Positions 34,547-42,191 are shown, counted from the stretch's first letter. The stretch: DNA of 49,344 bases from Candidatus Heritagella gallinarum (GCA_904394685.1 CAJFNK010000048.1:1-49344); one strand, 5' to 3'. The notes: generated from the letters alone by a model not told the origin. Numbers and translations are program-made.

Positions 34547-34575
34547 ATGATATCACGGATACACAAAAAAAGCAA
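34547..34575 (-). promoter_or_regulatory. rpsT promoter
   Basis: On the - strand TTGCTT (34575-34570), 17 bp, TATCAT (34552-34547), 37 bp before the start codon. Confidence 0.6.
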
Positions 34576-34644
34576 GATTTTTTTGCAAATTCGCTCCGGT
34601 TATCTTTACCGGAAATCTATTATCAAAAAAGGAGTTTTTTGGCA

Positions 34645-35502
34645 ATGATATATCGTACCGATTTGGCAGTGGAAAACGTACAGTATAATGGACAGGATGT
34701 GCAGGGATATCTGATTCAGGAAGAAGTACATCCTCCCTGCAAGATGGAGCTGGTGGAGATTTGCAGCGAAGAAGCCAGCCGTCAATTTGGAAAGCCAATA
34801 GGCAAGTATGCAACGGTCAGTTTCCCGCCGTTTTCAGACAGCATTTCCAGGTCTGAGCCGGGTATCGGCTTAATTAGTCAGTGCCTTACTGAAATGTTGC
34901 CGCAAAAAGGCTGTGTTCTGGTTATGGGACTGGGAAACCGGGGGCTAACAGCAGATGCCCTGGGGCCTAAAGCAGCAGATCGGATTCTGGCAACCCGCCA
35001 TATCCAGCGGGAACTGGCAAGGGTGGCGGGGATAGATGATTTGCGCTCGGTCGCCGTATGCTCGCCGGGTGTGTTAGGGGAAACCGGGATGGAAACAGCC
35101 GAGATTCTGGTATCGCTGGTAAAAGAAATCCAGCCACAGGCAGTAATTGCCATTGATGCGCTGGCAGCAGCCGATATTCACCGTATGGGCTGTACGGTTC
35201 AGATTACAGATGCGGGGATAGCACCGGGGTCTGGTGTAGGGAACAGCCGTCCTCAGCTGGATGAAAAAACGGTTAGAGTGCCGGTGATTGGAATTGGAGT
35301 GCCAACGGTGGTGGACGCCCGAACAATGGCCGCTCAATTATTGGGGAAAGAACAACCTCCGGAGCCAGAGATTCCACTGACGGTTACCGCCAGAGAAATA
35401 GATCTTCTGGTAAACCGTGCGGCCGCAGTGGTTGCAAAAGCGGTAAATCAAAGCCTGTTTCCCGGATTGGAAGAATCCCTGATCCGGGAACTTACAGAGT
35501 AA
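34645..35502 (+). CDS. gpr: Spore germination protease GPR
   Basis: Aspartic-type endopeptidase that cuts small acid-soluble spore proteins at germination. It begins MIYRTDLAVENV; in Bacillus GPR self-processing occurs within RTD-LA, so the propeptide here is only about six residues. Core motifs: CVLVMGLGNRGLTADALGP, VCSPGVLGETGMETAEI, AVIAIDALAA and ITDAGIAPGSGVGN. 285 residues. AAAAGGAG is 10 bases upstream. Expected forespore (sigma-G) control; no promoter recognised with confidence. Confidence 0.95.
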   Translation: MIYRTDLAVENVQYNGQDVQGYLIQEEVHPPCKMELVEICSEEASRQFGKPIGKYATVSFPPFSDSISRSEPGIGLISQCLTEMLPQKGCVLVMGLGNRGLTADALGPKAADRILATRHIQRELARVAGIDDLRSVAVCSPGVLGETGMETAEILVSLVKEIQPQAVIAIDALAAADIHRMGCTVQITDAGIAPGSGVGNSRPQLDEKTVRVPVIGIGVPTVVDARTMAAQLLGKEQPPEPEIPLTVTAREIDLLVNRAAAVVAKAVNQSLFPGLEESLIRELTE

Positions 35503-35513
35503 AAAGCCAACAG

Positions 35514-35545
35514 AAAACCACAGCAGAATTTCTGCTGTGGTTTTT
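35514..35545. terminator. Bidirectional terminator after gpr
   Basis: AAAACCACAGCAGA (35514-35527) pairs perfectly with TCTGCTGTGGTTTT (35531-35544), flanked by A and T runs. Confidence 0.85.
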
Positions 35546-35575
35546 GCATAAGCGCAAAAAATAAATTCAAACAAT

Positions 35576-35923
35576 TCAGTCACGTTCATCAGAATATGCG
35601 AGAATTCTAGCTGCACCCTGAATAAATGATTCATATTCTTTTCGGATTTTATAATAGTATTTTCTGCCCTTTGGGGTGATTGCATAATACTGGCGCCGAC
35701 GACAGTCTTCGGCTACTCTTTTTTCAGCTTCCACAATGTATCCATTTTCCAGCAGGCGATAGAAAATATTATAGGGGTGAGAAATCGCACAGACTGAATT
35801 GCTTTTTTCATCAATGATACGCAAAATTTCAGATGTATGCATAGAGCGCTTATTAAGTAGGGAAAGAAGAAGGAGCTCAATGATTCCCTTTTTCAAATTC
35901 AGAATAATTCCGCTCGAAGCGAT
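35576..35923 (-). CDS. PadR-family transcriptional regulator with uncertain start
   Basis: Winged-helix regulator: LKKGIIELLLLSLLNKRSMHTSEILRI is the family N-terminus, followed by a wing region with RRRQYYAITPKGRKYYY. About 106-115 residues. The strong site AAAGGAGGGG (35939-35930) is followed after 8 bases by ATC (35923), in frame; the first ordinary start, TTG at 35896, is 35 bases from it. Either an AUC start is used, or an ATG was mutated, or TTG is used poorly. Target genes unknown; it is near, and upstream of nothing on, its own strand. Confidence 0.72.
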   Translation of the reverse strand: MASSGIILNLKKGIIELLLLSLLNKRSMHTSEILRIIDEKSNSVCAISHPYNIFYRLLENGYIVEAEKRVAEDCRRRQYYAITPKGRKYYYKIRKEYESFIQGAARILAYSDERD

Positions 35924-35940
35924 GGCTATCCCCTCCTTTG

Positions 35941-36238
35941 TTATTCAATATACCATTATTTTCCATCTTTATCAATAGCAGGCATGAAGAATTGCGTCAG
36001 TTTTTGCACAAAAATAAGACAAAAATGCACAAAAATAAGGATTATATGGAAACAAAGGAGAATTTTATTAGTCATATTAATATTTTTGTTATTGATAAAT
36101 TTTCATCAAAGAAAAATATTTTGGTTAATTAAATGTAAAAACACATCAAAAAACAGGGCTTGATTTTAACTGTTGCTAGAAGTACATGCAGCCCTGATTT
36201 GATAAAGCATTATTCCATTATTAATGATATCACTTGTT
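35941..36238. other. AT-rich intergenic stretch with one terminator
   Basis: About 300 bases, clearly richer in A/T than neighbouring DNA. It contains A-rich repeats of the ACAAAAATAAG kind and the terminator noted separately. A + strand open frame here lacks a ribosome binding site, so I assign no gene. Confidence 0.6.
36145..36203 (-). terminator. Terminator of the 191-residue gene
   Basis: On the - strand CAGGGCT (36196-36190 complement) pairs with AGCCCTG (36160-36154 complement), followed by TTTTTTGAT; outer ATCAAA/TTTGAT can also pair. Confidence 0.65.
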
Positions 36239-36814
36239 CTAATCGAAGATATCATGTAAAAAAGGAAATTTATTGAGCAAAAAGTGCTTGTAATCACTGC
36301 CTGTTTGCTCATCTTTGTATTCTTGAATCGCTGTTTGGTGAATCCACTGCAATTGACTTTCGGTCATTTCTTCATATCGTTGAATGACGATCTCGCCCTT
36401 GGCCTGAGAATGAAGTATCTCCGCATAGGCATCGGGAATATACTCACAGGCTTTGACAAGAACAGGCAGCTCTGAGACATAAGCATCCGGTATTCCTTCC
36501 AGTTTTTTGATGCCGTCTTTTATATCAGCTGAATAAATATAGCCGGAAACGCCCTTATAGGTATCTTCCAACGCATGGGGATAGTATTCCTCTAATCTCA
36601 GAATACCATCTTTTGTAAATCCATAGGGGCCCCATTTTGACCATCTTCCGGCATTCTGAAACCCGGTTTCCTTACAGCACTTTTCAACTGCATTGCTTAA
36701 ATATACCAGGACATTTTCTCTTTTGGAGGAAAAATATACAAGAGGATTTCCATGATTAGAAATATGAGGTTCCAAACAAGAAATCCCTTTCGTTTGAGAA
36801 GCATGGTAATACAT
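36239..36814 (-). CDS. Hypothetical protein, possibly ADP-ribosyltransferase-like fold
   Basis: 191 residues, soluble, no signal or membrane segment. The start MYYHASQTKGISCLEPHISNH followed by LVYFSSKRENVLVYLSNAV has the layout (Y-H-x-S, G-x-x-x-L-x-P, V-Y-F-(S/T)) seen in a group of uncharacterised Firmicutes proteins, reminiscent of ADP-ribosyl-transfer folds. That likeness is weak. Lower G+C than the surroundings. No operon partner. Function not assigned. Confidence 0.7.
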   Translation of the reverse strand: MYYHASQTKGISCLEPHISNHGNPLVYFSSKRENVLVYLSNAVEKCCKETGFQNAGRWSKWGPYGFTKDGILRLEEYYPHALEDTYKGVSGYIYSADIKDGIKKLEGIPDAYVSELPVLVKACEYIPDAYAEILHSQAKGEIVIQRYEEMTESQLQWIHQTAIQEYKDEQTGSDYKHFLLNKFPFLHDIFD

Positions 36815-36899
36815 GTGATACCCCCGACAATTGCGTATTACTGTCCTGCTAATTTACTACATGATAATTAAATTTAATTTTTTTAACTATTAATTATAA

Positions 36900-36935
36900 A
36901 GAGCGTACAATTGCCAAACGACACTTGTACGCTCT
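36900..36935 (-). terminator. Hairpin downstream of the acyltransferase gene
   Basis: AGAGCGTACAA (36900-36910) pairs perfectly with TTGTACGCTCT (36925-36935); on the - strand it is followed by TTATAATTAAT. It sits 90 bases after the stop codon. Confidence 0.6.
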
Positions 36936-37024
36936 GCTTAGGGCAAAATCGGAAAAACCCGCCCATCTGAGCGGCCGAAATGCCCGAAAAAACTATGCTT
37001 GATAAATAGTTGTGTTGAGATGGA

Positions 37025-37543
37025 TTAGGAAGAAACAGCTGCATGTTCTGTGCTGCTCTGTCGCATGTCTCGAATCAGCTTGCGACGGACGGTATTAAGC
37101 CGAAAACGATTGTAACGCTGGATCAATGCAAACGGCAAATTGCCAAGAAGAATCATACAAGCGAAAATAATATTTACCGGGAAGGGGTTGATTAAAAAGA
37201 CCACCAGAGCACAGAAACAATTGCTAAAGTGCATCCATTCTCCCCGACAGGTTTCCATGATAAATTCATCGAGGTATTCCAGCGATAAAGATGTTATATG
37301 GGATTTAGAAAATCCGTCTTTGGCAATAAACTGGGGAACTTTATCTTTCCAAAGTTGGATTTTTAAGTGATCCTTATACCAGCGGCCACCTTTTTCCCAG
37401 TTCATAGGCTGATAACGTTTGCGACGGCTGTCGAAAACCTCTTTCGGAAGCCGTACGCAGGCAATAAATACCACAACATGCCAGCAGGCTGTCAAAACAA
37501 TATTCCAGAGAAGGATATTGAGAGGATTTGTATCTTTCAGCAC
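37025..37543 (-). CDS. CrtO-like glycosyl-carotenoid acyltransferase family protein
   Basis: 172-residue membrane protein with the pattern of glycosyl-4,4'-diaponeurosporenoate acyltransferases: MNWEKGGRWYKDHLKIQLWKDKVPQF, GFSKSHI, LDEFIMETCRGEWMH, and NLPFALIQRYNRFRL. In staphylococci this enzyme adds a fatty acid to a glycosylated carotenoid. Two or three membrane segments. I use the GTG at 37543, which has AAAGGAAG 6 bases upstream; upstream ATGs lack a site. No other carotenoid gene is nearby, so its real acceptor is open. Confidence 0.78.
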   Translation of the reverse strand: MLKDTNPLNILLWNIVLTACWHVVVFIACVRLPKEVFDSRRKRYQPMNWEKGGRWYKDHLKIQLWKDKVPQFIAKDGFSKSHITSLSLEYLDEFIMETCRGEWMHFSNCFCALVVFLINPFPVNIIFACMILLGNLPFALIQRYNRFRLNTVRRKLIRDMRQSSTEHAAVSS

Positions 37544-37743
37544 AGGAATTCTTCCTTTCATGCAGGCTGCCAGAACCATTCTGTCAGAAAATCTGCGGAT
37601 TTGATTAATGTAGCTATTATAGAACTCTTTTTTTTATTTTTAATTCTTTTATAGAAGCAAAAAAGATTTAGTAAATTAACCAAATCAAAGAGCAAAGATG
37701 TCACAATCGATATGGATTTGTTCAGAGAATCGCCGGTATTGGC

Positions 37744-38031
37744 TTATTCCCAGAAGAATGAAGACAGGGCATTGCGTTTTCGCCTATGGTGGATGATTCC
37801 GCTTTTTACCAGTATGGTTTCTTCCCCGATAATCTGGATATCATCCCAGCGAACTACAATGTCGTCTTCCCGGCCGAGGATTCCCAGCCAGCGCATTTTC
37901 CCATAAATGACAATCGAAACCAGCTGAGCTGTTTCAGTATCCAGCTCCACATCGCCCACATACCCTAAGCGTGCGCCATCACGCATACTGATGACCTCTT
38001 TACGCCGTAAATCGGAGAGCTTACAGTTCAA
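37744..38031 (-). CDS. YlmC/YmxH-family PRC-barrel sporulation-associated protein
   Basis: 95 residues, single PRC-barrel: CKLSDLRRKEVISMRDGARLGYVGDVELD followed by LVSIVIYGKMRWLGILGREDDIVVRWDDIQIIGEETILV is characteristic. Homologues are common in spore formers and linked to sporulation, without a defined biochemical role. The start appears to be TTG at 38031 with GGAG about 10 bases upstream; no ATG is available. Confidence 0.88.
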   Translation of the reverse strand: MNCKLSDLRRKEVISMRDGARLGYVGDVELDTETAQLVSIVIYGKMRWLGILGREDDIVVRWDDIQIIGEETILVKSGIIHHRRKRNALSSFFWE

Positions 38032-38083
38032 TTTCTATCATCTCCATTCTTTCTACCACATAGTGCTGAAAATATAGAAATTC

Positions 38084-38132
38084 ACTTTCTGCTCCAACTT
38101 CATTTGGAGCAGCTTCATTTGGAGCAGAAAGT
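38084..38132. repeat. Tandem 15-bp duplication within a hairpin
   Basis: CTTCATTTGGAGCAG is repeated exactly twice (38098-38112, 38113-38127). ACTTTCTGCTCCAA (38084-38097) can pair with the second copy (14 bp with AAAGT) or the first (9 bp), giving two exclusive stem-loops. Probably a transcription end structure between divergent units, or a leader element of ppa. Confidence 0.75.
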
Positions 38133-38163
38133 ATTTTCCCAATAGTCTATCTATATGCAGACA

Positions 38164-38220
38164 TTGTATTTTTCTTACCTGTGTGATAAAATTGAATTAT
38201 CAAACGGCGCAACTGCGCCG
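38164..38220 (+). promoter_or_regulatory. ppa promoter and leader stem
   Basis: TTGTAT (38164-38169), 17 bp, TAAAAT (38187-38192). A short stem CGGCGC-AACT-GCGCCG (38205-38220) lies in the expected leader, 47 bp before the ppa start. Confidence 0.55.
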
Positions 38221-38267
38221 AAAACAAACCAGGAATACGACTATTTCATGAAAGGCAGGGATATTCC

Positions 38268-38801
38268 ATGAATATCTGGCACGACATTTCTCCCAAAAGA
38301 ATTAAATCCGAGGATTTCTGTGCAGTAATCGAAATTACCAAAGGCGGCAAGGTAAAATACGAACTGGACAAAGAAACCGGCCTGCTGATGATGGATCGTG
38401 TGCTTTATACTTCCACACATTATCCTGCTAACTACGGATTTATCCCCCGTACTTATGCACAGGATGGCGACCCTCTGGATGTTTTGGTGTTGAGTTCCGA
38501 AAACATCGAGCCGCTTTCGCTGGTTCGGTGTTATCCCATCGGTGTGATTATCATGGAAGATGGCGGCAAAAAGGATGAGAAGATCATCGCTATCCCGTTT
38601 AACGACCCCATGTACAACTCCTATCGTGACATTCAGGAGCTGCCCGCTCATATTTTTGACGAAATGAGCCACTTCTTCTCTGTGTATAAGCAGCTGGAAA
38701 CTGGTAAGGAAACAGATATCGATGATGTCCGCAACCGTGATGAAGCTGTTGCGATTATTGAAAACTGCATTACCCGTTATCTGGATGATTTCTGCCGCTG
38801 A
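38268..38801 (+). CDS. ppa: Inorganic pyrophosphatase, family I
   Basis: Soluble Mg-dependent enzyme splitting pyrophosphate. The signature DGDPLDVLVL (near 65-74) with its three aspartates is intact, preceded by KVKYELDKETG and YPANYGFIPRTY. 177 residues, usual size. GAAAGGCAGGGA precedes the ATG. Confidence 0.96.
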   Translation: MNIWHDISPKRIKSEDFCAVIEITKGGKVKYELDKETGLLMMDRVLYTSTHYPANYGFIPRTYAQDGDPLDVLVLSSENIEPLSLVRCYPIGVIIMEDGGKKDEKIIAIPFNDPMYNSYRDIQELPAHIFDEMSHFFSVYKQLETGKETDIDDVRNRDEAVAIIENCITRYLDDFCR

Positions 38802-38807
38802 TGACAG

Positions 38808-38853
38808 AATACAGAAAGCCCCTTCCCAAATTTGGGAAGGGGCTTTCTGTATT
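38808..38853. terminator. 46-base perfect palindrome, bidirectional terminator
   Basis: AATACAGAAAGCCCCTTCC... mirrored without any mismatch from 38808 to 38853, centre at 38830/38831. It serves ppa on the + strand, and its right end overlaps the stop codon of the DUF4250 gene on the - strand. Confidence 0.85.
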
Positions 38854-39028
38854 ATACAAACCGGTTCAGGCTTGCGTCATATTCATAGCCAATCGAGGCC
38901 ATTTTCTTTGTCAATTCAGAACGGTCCAGCTGAAGGGAGCTGCAAAGATCGTCCAGAGAAGGATGAAAATCCCGAAGTTTCGTGTTCAGAAAACTGAGAA
39001 GGATCATCGGATCAGTAGGAATGGACAT
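38852..39028 (-). CDS. DUF4250 protein
   Basis: 58 residues: MSIPTDPMILLSFLNTKLRD, DLCSSLQLD, MASIGYEYDASLNRFV match the DUF4250 pattern common in Clostridia. AAAAAAGGAG precedes the ATG at 39028. Small, soluble, unknown role; the family ends in YxY(D/N) as here. Confidence 0.88.
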   Translation of the reverse strand: MSIPTDPMILLSFLNTKLRDFHPSLDDLCSSLQLDRSELTKKMASIGYEYDASLNRFV

Positions 39029-39097
39029 GAAAAAAGCTCCTTTTTTATAATATAATACAAGAAGTATCATATCGCTTTTTCTATGGGGAGTCAATTG

Positions 39098-40015
39098 TCA
39101 GGGATATGAAAAAATTTCCTCTTCATGGGGCGGTCCATCGTATATTTCGTTGTGCAGCGATGCTAATTGTTTATTTTTTGGAGGACGAAAACTGCCCGTT
39201 GAGGAGATCTGGGCTTTATCTTCGCTTGGCGAGCGGCCTAGAATTTTCCGATAAGTGCGAAAAAAAACAGAATAGTCCCGGAATCCGCAGCTTGCTGCTG
39301 CTTCTGCTGCAGGCTCTCCCGAAAGGATTCGTTGTTGAGCAGCCGAAATCCGTTTGTAGTTCAAATATTGCATGATCGAAGTACCGGTTGCCGATTTAAA
39401 AAGACGATTCAGATGATCTTTGCTAATAAAGAATCTGGCGGCAAGCCCGTCCAGTGAAAGTGTTTCTGAAAGATTCTCGTTGAGATATTGAAGCAACCCT
39501 GCGACTACTGGATGGACATTTTCTGTTTTAGAAAGCTCTTGTCCGGCAGTGCTGAGCCGGGCAATCTGTAACAGGATTCCCTGAAGGGCAATATGCTCCG
39601 CTGCGGTGCGGACTTCTGGCGGCATAGAGGCACAGGCAATCAAATTGTCAAATAAAACTCGGATGCCAGATTCTCCAACCTGTGAAAAGAAGATCCCTTT
39701 TGGCTGTGCAGGAAAAAATGGGGCAAGGAGAAAGGTTCGGATTTCGGGTGGGACAGCCTGTGAGCTGAAATGAATAACATATCGCTCGTAGTGACAATCG
39801 CCATGAAATTTAATGCCGTGCAATACAGTAGGAGCCATTAGAAGAATACTGTTGGGCGTTGGAAGATAACATCGCCCTTCCACCCGATAACTGACATTTC
39901 CACTTAGAAAAAAATAAACTTCAAAGAAACTGTGGCAGTGGATATCATAACCGGACGGATGCTGACGGTCTAGTGTATGCTTATATGACAAAAAATCAGG
40001 CAGAGCGTTTTTCAT
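39098..40015 (-). CDS. AraC-family transcriptional regulator
   Basis: About 305 residues. The N-terminal half is a cupin sensor (GYDIHCHSFFEVYFFLSGNVSYRVEG), the C-terminal third holds two helix-turn-helix units (LSLDGLAARFFISKDHLNRLFKSATG and ASCGFRDYSVFFRTYRKILGRSP). The ATG at 40015 has GGAGGT 5 bases upstream; the frame is open up to 40195 but without a site. It diverges from the uxuA operon and is the likely sugar-responsive activator of it. Confidence 0.9.
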   Translation of the reverse strand: MKNALPDFLSYKHTLDRQHPSGYDIHCHSFFEVYFFLSGNVSYRVEGRCYLPTPNSILLMAPTVLHGIKFHGDCHYERYVIHFSSQAVPPEIRTFLLAPFFPAQPKGIFFSQVGESGIRVLFDNLIACASMPPEVRTAAEHIALQGILLQIARLSTAGQELSKTENVHPVVAGLLQYLNENLSETLSLDGLAARFFISKDHLNRLFKSATGTSIMQYLNYKRISAAQQRILSGEPAAEAAASCGFRDYSVFFRTYRKILGRSPSEDKAQISSTGSFRPPKNKQLASLHNEIYDGPPHEEEIFSYP

Positions 40016-40091
40016 AAGTACCTCCAGGCTCATAAGAAAATCCATACCGAACGGAGCGCTATATACAGTATCATATAGTAAAATCACGTTT

Positions 40092-40147
40092 TTTGCAATG
40101 TTTTGGCGTGGGTTTACAATGTTACATCCTTCGGACTGTGTTATACT
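40092..40147 (+). promoter_or_regulatory. Probable AraC-type activator sites and operon promoter
   Basis: TTTRCAATGTT occurs twice in direct orientation (40092-40102 and 40113-40123), exactly 21 bp apart. TATACT (40142-40147) is a -10; there is no good -35 at 17 bp, and the second repeat covers that place, as expected for activated promoters. Confidence 0.6.
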
Positions 40148-40218
40148 GAAAGTAACGGTAGAGGTAGCAGTTATGGACTTAGAAGCTATATCCAATAATC
40201 GGTTAAGGAGGAATTTTC

Positions 40219-40980
40219 ATGAAAATCGGCGCACAACTTTTTACCCTTCGCAATTATATCCAGAACGAAAAAGATTTGCGTTTTACCCTGAAAAAGGTGG
40301 CAGAAATGGGTTATCAGACTGTCCAGATTTCGGGGATTGGCCCGATCAAACCAGAAATTGTGCGGGAGGCCTGTGACGAGCAGGGACTGCAAATTGTGTT
40401 GACCCACAGCAATCCGGAGCGGATTCTTCATGACACGGACGCTCTGATTCGTGAACATGATATCATGGGCTGCGATTACATCGGGCTGGGTATCATGCCG
40501 GAAAAATATCGCACAGCAGAATGGTTGGAGCATTTTGCCATGGACTTTCGGGAGCCTGCCAAAAAGATTGCAGCGGCCGGAAAGCTTTTGATGTACCACA
40601 ATCACAATATTGAGTTTGAAATGCGTGGAGAGAAGCGTATCATGGAAACCTTGATGGAGTCATTTTCTCCCGACGAAATGGGATTTACGCTTGATACCTA
40701 TTGGGTGCAGGCTGCCGGGGCGGATATTTATCAGTGGATTGATTTGCTGAAAGATCGCCTTCCCTGTGTCCATTTGAAAGATATGGCGGTGAAAAACTGG
40801 AGCCAGCAGATGGCGGCAGTTGGAAGCGGCAATATGAACTTCCCGGAGATCATGAAAGCGCTGGAAAACGCAGGCTCTGTCAAATATTCGCTGGTGGAGC
40901 AGGATGACTGTCATGGCGAAAACCCCTTTGACTGTTTACAGCAGAGCTATACCTATCTGAAGAAATTGGGATATGACTAA
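40219..40980 (+). CDS. Sugar phosphate isomerase/epimerase-like TIM barrel (first copy)
   Basis: 253-residue AP-endonuclease-2/xylose-isomerase-like barrel. Metal-site blocks: MYHNHNIEF, GFTLDTYWVQAAG, PCVHLKDM, and the final VEQDDCHGENPFDCLQQS. Related proteins (for example E. coli YcjR, IolE/IolI) isomerise or epimerise keto-sugars or keto-inositols. AAGGAGG 7 bases upstream. First gene of a six-gene operon (gaps of 15, 23 and 23 bases, then overlaps), so it should act on the sugar handled by the dehydrogenases. Exact substrate unknown. Confidence 0.85.
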   Translation: MKIGAQLFTLRNYIQNEKDLRFTLKKVAEMGYQTVQISGIGPIKPEIVREACDEQGLQIVLTHSNPERILHDTDALIREHDIMGCDYIGLGIMPEKYRTAEWLEHFAMDFREPAKKIAAAGKLLMYHNHNIEFEMRGEKRIMETLMESFSPDEMGFTLDTYWVQAAGADIYQWIDLLKDRLPCVHLKDMAVKNWSQQMAAVGSGNMNFPEIMKALENAGSVKYSLVEQDDCHGENPFDCLQQSYTYLKKLGYD

Positions 40981-40995
40981 TAGGAGGAAATCATC

Positions 40996-42168
40996 ATGGA
41001 ACAGGTGAAATTAGGAATTATCGGGGTTGGCAACATGGGTTCCGACCACGCAAAACGTATTGTAAATGGCGATGTGCCGGAAATCAAACTGGTTGCAGTG
41101 GCAGATCGTGCTGAGAATCGCCGCAGCTGGGCAAAAGAAAACCTCCCGGCCGAGGTGCAGATTTTTGCAGAGGGCGACGATTTGATTGACAGCAAGGTTT
41201 GTGACGCCGTTTTGATTGCGGTTCCACATTATCAGCATCCGATCTTGGCTATGCGGGCCTTTGAAAAAGGGCAGCATGTGATGTGTGAAAAGCCCGCAGG
41301 CGTCTATACCAAAATTGTGCGGGAGATGAATGAGGCCGCTGCCAAAAGCGGAAAAGTTTTTGGCATGATGTTTAACCAGCGGACAAACTGTGTATACCGC
41401 AAGATGCACGAAATGGTGCAGAGCGGAGAGCTGGGTGCGATCAAGCGTGTAAACTGGATCATTACCAATTGGTATCGCACACAATCTTACTATGATTCTG
41501 GTTCTTGGAGAGCTACCTGGGACGGAGAAGGGGGCGGTGTGCTGCTGAACCAGTGCCCTCACAATCTTGATCTTCTTCAGTGGATTTGCGGCATGCCCAG
41601 CCGTGTTCGTGCTTTTTGTCACGAAGGAAAATGGCATAACATCGAAGTGGAGGACGATGTTACTGCTTATCTGGAATTTCCAAACGGTGCTACCGGCGTG
41701 TTTGTCACCACTACCGGCGATGCTCCCGGAACCAACCGGCTGGAAATCACGCTGGAAATGGGCAAGCTGGTGTGTGAAAATGACGAGCTTACCCTTTGGA
41801 AGCTGTCACAGAACGAGCGGGAATTCTGTTATAACGCCCAAGGAGGATTTGCAAGACCGGAGATGAAAAAAATCAAGGTGGAAACCGATGGGGAGAATCC
41901 TCAGCACAATGGTGTTCTGCGTGCCTTTGCCGCCAATATCCTGCGTGGAGAGCCGCTGGTGGCTGGTGGCGAGGAGGGCATCAACGGCTTGACCCTTTCG
42001 AATGCGATGCACCTTTCTTCCTGGCTGGATAAAACCATTGAGCTGCCGCTGGATGAAGACCTGTTCCTGGAGGAGCTAAACAAGCGCCGTGCATCTTCCT
42101 GCAAAAAAGAGAATACGGTTGCCGTCACTTTTGATGTGGATGGCACCTATGGTTCTCCCAAAAAATAA
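40996..42168 (+). CDS. Gfo/Idh/MocA NAD(P)-dependent dehydrogenase (first copy)
   Basis: 390 residues. Rossmann GIIGVGNMGSDHA at the N-terminus, the conserved lysine in MCEKPAGVY, and the substrate block GEGGGVLLNQCPHNLDLLQW with the catalytic His. Family members oxidise sugars or glycosides, often at C3. TAGGAGG precedes the ATG. A C-terminal tail of about 25 residues (CKKENTVAVTFDVDGTYG) extends past the usual fold. Pairs in the operon with a TIM-barrel isomerase, as in the YcjS/YcjR arrangement. Confidence 0.88.
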   Translation: MEQVKLGIIGVGNMGSDHAKRIVNGDVPEIKLVAVADRAENRRSWAKENLPAEVQIFAEGDDLIDSKVCDAVLIAVPHYQHPILAMRAFEKGQHVMCEKPAGVYTKIVREMNEAAAKSGKVFGMMFNQRTNCVYRKMHEMVQSGELGAIKRVNWIITNWYRTQSYYDSGSWRATWDGEGGGVLLNQCPHNLDLLQWICGMPSRVRAFCHEGKWHNIEVEDDVTAYLEFPNGATGVFVTTTGDAPGTNRLEITLEMGKLVCENDELTLWKLSQNEREFCYNAQGGFARPEMKKIKVETDGENPQHNGVLRAFAANILRGEPLVAGGEEGINGLTLSNAMHLSSWLDKTIELPLDEDLFLEELNKRRASSCKKENTVAVTFDVDGTYGSPKK

Positions 42169-42191
42169 GAGTACAGTGGGAGGTCTGCGTC

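Noticed and set aside
35938-36132. 64-residue + strand frame in the AT-rich spacer
   Set aside because: TTG start without ribosome binding site, low-complexity Asn/Lys/Ile-rich, begins inside the PadR ribosome binding site.
38098-38127. Direct repeats as a possible CRISPR array
   Set aside because: Only two abutting 15-bp copies without spacers and no cas gene; it is a tandem duplication.
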